From: Exiguobacterium alkaliphilum 12/1
GTDB lineage: Bacteria > Bacillota > Bacilli > Exiguobacteriales > Exiguobacteriaceae
Assembly: GCF_000714435.1 (NCBI RefSeq)
Contig: NZ_JJMW01000017.1
Span: forward strand, 1 to 51,098
Direction of reading: 5' to 3'
Length of the DNA: 51,098 nucleotides
The position numbers were made by a program, and so were the translations under genes. The notes beneath the pieces are model-generated. The model saw nothing but the letters and a program-made list of their open reading frames with translations. It was not told where the DNA came from and did no database searches. The first letter of the stretch is position 1. Every line of letters starts with the position of its first letter. Below are positions 48,313 to 51,098 of the stretch, one piece after another.

Positions 48313-48639
48313 ATGGGGTGTCGTCACTTTTATTCAGGACGCGGAACGGGGAAGATAACTATCAAATCATTTAGAAAGTATGTCGCATCGGTCGGTCTTT
48401 GGCTTATGATGTACCTTCTCGTCTATATCGCCACAGAACAGGCCGCTTGGAGCTTGTTCCTTGCGAGTGCGATCTATGGAATCTGGTTCAACGTAACCAA
48501 GAGATCAGTCAGAAGGCAGGCACGCGCGATAAATCGAGAGCTAAGAGGAATGCGCCTTCGCAACGAGGACGATTTGCATAAAGAGGCTAAACGTAGGTGG
48601 GAAGAAAAGAAACGGGATCGAGCGACTCATGAAAACTAA
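48313..48639 (+). CDS. Small basic membrane protein, start uncertain
   Basis: Up to 108 residues with two hydrophobic segments (VASVGLWLMMYLLVYI, AAWSLFLASAIYGIWF) and a strongly basic helical tail (RRQARAINRELRGMRLRNED...KRRWEEKKRDR). ATG 48313 has no ribosome binding site. GGGGAAG lies near 48350 but is followed in frame only by ATA, ACT and ATC, so an unusual start codon may be used. A bidirectional terminator closes it. Function unknown. Confidence 0.5.
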   Translation: MGCRHFYSGRGTGKITIKSFRKYVASVGLWLMMYLLVYIATEQAAWSLFLASAIYGIWFNVTKRSVRRQARAINRELRGMRLRNEDDLHKEAKRRWEEKKRDRATHEN

Positions 48640-48651
48640 ATAATAGATGTA

Positions 48652-48701
48652 AAAAAATAAGCCATAAATCCATCATCGGGATGGGTCCATGGCTTATTTT
48701 G
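48652..48701. terminator. Bidirectional terminator
   Basis: AAATAAGCCAT...ATGGCTTATTTT with an inner ATCC/GGAT-type pairing, between the small membrane-protein gene and marR. Confidence 0.8.
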
Positions 48702-48717
48702 ATGTCGTCGTAAACCG

Positions 48718-49155
48718 TTACGCGTCCATACGGTCGAGCAACTTCGACAAGACGATGAGCTCTTCGTCAGAGAAGTCCTCGAACACGTCCATCAAGTACT
48801 CGATTTTCATGTCTTCTAACGTCTCGAACAAGGCGCGGCCTTCTTCAGTCGCTTGGAGTTCGACGACGCGGCGGTCGCGCTCGCTCCGTTCACGCGAGAT
48901 GAGTCCTTTCTTCGTCAACTCATCTGCGAGTGCCGTGATCATCGAGGCCGAGAACTGGAACTCGTTCGAGAGTGCCGAAGCGATTTGGGGACTCGTTTGG
49001 CAGAGTGACCGAAGGATGAAAAATTCGTTACGCGTCAAATACTGTGAGAACATCGCCCGGAGGTTTTTTTTCACTCCACGATAGTTCATGCGGATCCCGC
49101 GTTCGGCGTCAGCGACGAGCTGACGGCGGGATGCTGTCTGTACAGGGGTTGTCAT
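48718..49155 (-). CDS. MarR-family transcriptional regulator
   Basis: A 145-residue winged-helix regulator. LTRNEFFILRSLCQTSPQIASALSNEFQFSASMITALADELTKKGLISRERSERDRRVVELQATEEGR shows recognition helix and the wing with the family's DRR. The start lies 11 bases after AGGAGG, somewhat far, and the GAGG just before the ATG is too close. Its neighbours on both sides read other ways, so its target may be its own promoter or elsewhere. Confidence 0.9.
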   Translation of the reverse strand: MTTPVQTASRRQLVADAERGIRMNYRGVKKNLRAMFSQYLTRNEFFILRSLCQTSPQIASALSNEFQFSASMITALADELTKKGLISRERSERDRRVVELQATEEGRALFETLEDMKIEYLMDVFEDFSDEELIVLSKLLDRMDA

Positions 49156-49244
49156 CCTCGGAAGTACCTCCTACTTAAAATCATTATTTGCATATATTTC
49201 AGTACATAAAAACATTCTACAATAAAAACATGAAGTCTGTAAAG

Positions 49245-50303
49245 TTATGTCGGCTCTTCCCGGATCCGTAATTGTTGGATGATTTCGTCATAATGTTTCA
49301 AGTCTGGATAGAAGCGACGGAAGAAAAACTCAATCTGTTGGTCGTCCCCTTCCACGAGCAGTTTGGCGAGAACCGCATAGACGACACCCATCCCTTGACG
49401 GGGAAGGAGCGAAGACGGGAGAAGCGCCGAACAGTTCACGGCCCGGTTGAAATACAAATCGAGCGTCTCGCTCAAGTCGTGGAACGTGCGAATCTGGGCG
49501 TAATGGAACATGCGCGTCAGCTCGATGATTGTCGACAAGTCCGTCTCGAGCAACCAGTCGCTCTGGAAGATGGCGTTGTCGAGCTTCTCGACCGTCGGAT
49601 CGTTCGCGATATAATAGTTCAAGTTGTCACGGGTGATCGTCACTTCTTCAGGGGAAGCGATGATTCGTTCGACCGTCTCCTGTTCGAACGTCCGGAGCTG
49701 TTTCCGGATATTGACGAACTCTGAATCAGCGATCTCGAGGAGCCCGGCTACGCGGCTGAAGCTACGCTTGATTTCTGGGGGGACGGCGTTCGGGTTCTTA
49801 TAGCCGAGGTCGTGCTCAATCTCGGCCCAGGCGTGTTGCAAGATGGAGCGGACCTGAATCTCCGCTTCTTTCTCCTGATAGCGCTCATATTCACCGAGCG
49901 CGAGCCGCTTGTCGCTCAACCCGACGACATAATGGACGGATAAGTAACCGAACTCGTTCGCATCGAGCAGCGTCGATTTGTCAATCGACTGTTCCCGGTC
50001 GATCCGAAACTCTTCTTCGAGGATTTGCGCGACGGCCCGGACATCGTCATGAAAATACGTGACGATCCGTAGCCCGGCCAAGTCCTGTACGTCCCGAAGT
50101 GACCGATATTGATACGGCTTCCTGGATAGTTTTGCATAGAGGCTCTCGGCCTCTTTCGCCCGAGCGACGATGGAATGGAATTGGATCCCGGCGTTGTCGA
50201 GCAACTCGCTGAGCAATTGCTTCAGTTTGGCCGCGAACGCCTCATAGTCTTCTTTCTCATTCAAGTAGTCGAGCATGATCGCATTCATATCTTGTTTCGG
50301 CAT
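49245..50303 (-). CDS. RelA/SpoT-domain protein, possible alarmone synthetase
   Basis: A 352-residue protein. Residues about 40-190 match the RelA/SpoT nucleotidyltransferase domain: SLRDVQDLAGLRIVTYFHDDV, FGYLSVHYVV and EIQVRSILQHAWAEIEHDLGYK. The usual PKxNGYRSxH is replaced by a sequence with ANEFGYLSVHY, so it belongs to a divergent branch, and activity is not certain. The C-terminal 160 residues are helical and unrecognised; no HD, TGS or ACT domain exists. ATG 50303 follows AAGGAGTG. It might be a small alarmone synthetase or a toxSAS-like enzyme, although no antitoxin-like gene is evident. Confidence 0.8.
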   Translation of the reverse strand: MPKQDMNAIMLDYLNEKEDYEAFAAKLKQLLSELLDNAGIQFHSIVARAKEAESLYAKLSRKPYQYRSLRDVQDLAGLRIVTYFHDDVRAVAQILEEEFRIDREQSIDKSTLLDANEFGYLSVHYVVGLSDKRLALGEYERYQEKEAEIQVRSILQHAWAEIEHDLGYKNPNAVPPEIKRSFSRVAGLLEIADSEFVNIRKQLRTFEQETVERIIASPEEVTITRDNLNYYIANDPTVEKLDNAIFQSDWLLETDLSTIIELTRMFHYAQIRTFHDLSETLDLYFNRAVNCSALLPSSLLPRQGMGVVYAVLAKLLVEGDDQQIEFFFRRFYPDLKHYDEIIQQLRIREEPT

Positions 50304-50387
50304 CCATATCACTCCTTGTCTCATTGACATAAGTATAGCATCATTGATTTGAGCGTACATACTGAGGAGTCAGCGAGGAGGAGAGAC

Positions 50388-50615
50388 ATGAAAGCGCATC
50401 ATACGTTTCGCTCAATCGAGCGTGAGAAGCTCGAGATCATCGCTTCGCTATTGCAGCAGGCCGGCTATCGGATCACACGAATCACCCCGAGACAGGGAGA
50501 GCTGACGTTCAAGGCGACACGGGACGGCGTTCATTCGGGAGAAGACGAGCAGGCACGGGTCGGTCAACTCGTCGAACATTTCAACATCGAATCTTGGTCC
50601 GTCACGTTCACATGA
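50388..50615 (+). CDS. Small hypothetical protein, 75 residues
   Basis: A short soluble protein (MKAHHTFRSIEREKLEIIASLLQQAGYRITRITPRQGELTF...) with helix-strand-strand-helix look. It has a strong GAGGAGGAGA site and lies divergent from the RelA/SpoT-domain gene with 84 bases between starts. A link to that protein is only positional. Family unknown. Confidence 0.65.
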   Translation: MKAHHTFRSIEREKLEIIASLLQQAGYRITRITPRQGELTFKATRDGVHSGEDEQARVGQLVEHFNIESWSVTFT

Positions 50616-50646
50616 ACCATCCTTCAAACAATCCGTCAGAAATCGG

Positions 50647-50671
50647 GTTTTAGCGCTCATTTTTTGGGAAT
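50647..50671 (+). promoter_or_regulatory. Putative sigma-B promoter
   Basis: GTTTTA (50647-50652), a 13-base spacer and GGGAAT (50666-50671), each one base from the GTTTAA/GGGTAT consensus, 45 bases before the stress-protein start. Confidence 0.55.
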
Positions 50672-50716
50672 AGTATATTATTCGATTTTGACTGTGAACG
50701 TTTAGGAGGATGAAGG

Positions 50717-51040
50717 ATGTTAGAAACGAGAATCGTACGAGATATGACGTCGGTCGACCATGAAGTGAACGGGATGGTGTCGGGCGGCTGTGTGAACGAG
50801 CACATTTACTTATTTGCCAAAGATGAAGAATTGACGCTCCGTCTCGCCGCCGAGGCCGGTGTCCAGCCGTATCGGATCACCGAGAAAGGACTTTGGGAGT
50901 CGCTCATGTCCAAGTTCACGAAGAACTCGGACGACCGCATCGAGCAGCTCGAGAGCCTCGGCTTGACGAAACAGATGGTCGAATCGCTCGAAGGCGAGAT
51001 TCAAGACGGAAAAATCGTGTTGGTCTGCGACAAATCATAA
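50717..51040 (+). CDS. General stress protein, YflT/Hsp17M-like
   Basis: A 107-residue cytosolic protein. An N-terminal strand-helix-strand (TRIVRDMTSVDHEVNGMVSGGCVNEHIYLFAKDEEL) and a C-terminal helical part ending in GEIQDGKIVLVCDK are like the heat-induced YflT family, which is under sigma-B in Bacillus. The strong TAGGAGGA site and a sigma-B-like promoter agree. Its molecular role is not known in any species. Confidence 0.7.
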   Translation: MLETRIVRDMTSVDHEVNGMVSGGCVNEHIYLFAKDEELTLRLAAEAGVQPYRITEKGLWESLMSKFTKNSDDRIEQLESLGLTKQMVESLEGEIQDGKIVLVCDKS

Positions 51041-51052
51041 AACAAGACGGAA

Positions 51053-51066
51053 CTGACACGTGTCAG
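51053..51066. repeat. 14-bp perfect palindrome at the window edge
   Basis: CTGACAC-GTGTCAG, 13 bases after the stress-protein stop. It may be the stem of a terminator or an operator for a gene beyond the window. Confidence 0.45.
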
Positions 51067-51098
51067 CTGGGCTAACCTAAATTTTTGAGACAATATAA

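Noticed and set aside
1..51098. CRISPR array, prophage or defence island
   Set aside because: No regularly spaced repeats, phage structural genes, integrase, restriction-modification or Cas genes were seen; the only mobile DNA is the IS and its derivative.

Overview
The window looks like the chromosome of a low-to-mid GC Gram-positive bacterium of the Bacillales, most likely an Exiguobacterium-type organism. This is inferred from strong AGGAGG ribosome binding sites, a type B RNase P RNA, S-box, THI-box and yybP-ykoY riboswitches, a Zur-box/YciC pair, ykoFEDC, HssRS-HrtAB, sortase and lipoproteins, plus the GC-rich codon use. No species assignment can be proved from the sequence alone. Almost all genes are ordinary single-copy chromosomal genes in short operons separated by shared bidirectional terminators.

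Layout. 1-5.3 kb: 3-methyladenine glycosylase, DedA, a CPA2 antiporter, an acetyltransferase, GlpP, an SDR and a SpoT-like HD protein. 5.3-10.8 kb: a CaCA exchanger behind a manganese-type riboswitch, a GT2-GtrA fusion, an exonuclease, a copper-storage protein, tRNA-Ala(GGC), a sugar permease, msrA behind an S-box, and an untracked 53-residue membrane protein. 10.8-16.0 kb: amidase, RlmN, an SMP-30 lactonase, and a YciC/ZagA GTPase under a Zur box. 16.0-19.5 kb: a TPP-riboswitch ykoFEDC operon for thiamine-precursor uptake. 19.5-23.4 kb: a 316-bp non-autonomous element, a DUF1643-like gene, a lytic transglycosylase, a CPBP protease and a hydrolase. 23.4-27.1 kb: a complete heme sensing and efflux locus, hssR-hssS-hrtB-hrtA. 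27.2-34.0 kb: hypothetical genes, a subtilase, rnpB, YpsC, and a TetR/SDR divergent pair. 34.0-35.8 kb: an IS1182-family insertion sequence. 35.8-51.1 kb: an EF-hand lipoprotein, transporters (AGCS, PutP), YihY, a D-Ala-D-Ala carboxypeptidase, an M32 peptidase, GDPD, a DUF4397/sortase pair, MarR, a RelA/SpoT-domain protein and a putative sigma-B stress gene.

The most unusual structure is the pair of related mobile elements. The 1762-bp IS (34036-35797) and the 316-bp derivative (19505-19820) each sit in an intrinsic terminator hairpin, and each is flanked by copies of that whole hairpin as the target duplication. Both carry inward-facing terminators just inside their ends. The stem of one of these has changed on both arms between the copies while still pairing. 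In the full copy the transposase is split at a phase-correct A-AAA-AAG slippery heptamer, and its second part has no stop codon inside the element.

Metal and cofactor control is dense: Mn riboswitch, Zur box, heme-responsive repeat, TPP and SAM riboswitches, and a copper-storage protein. No phage, CRISPR array or recognised defence island was seen.
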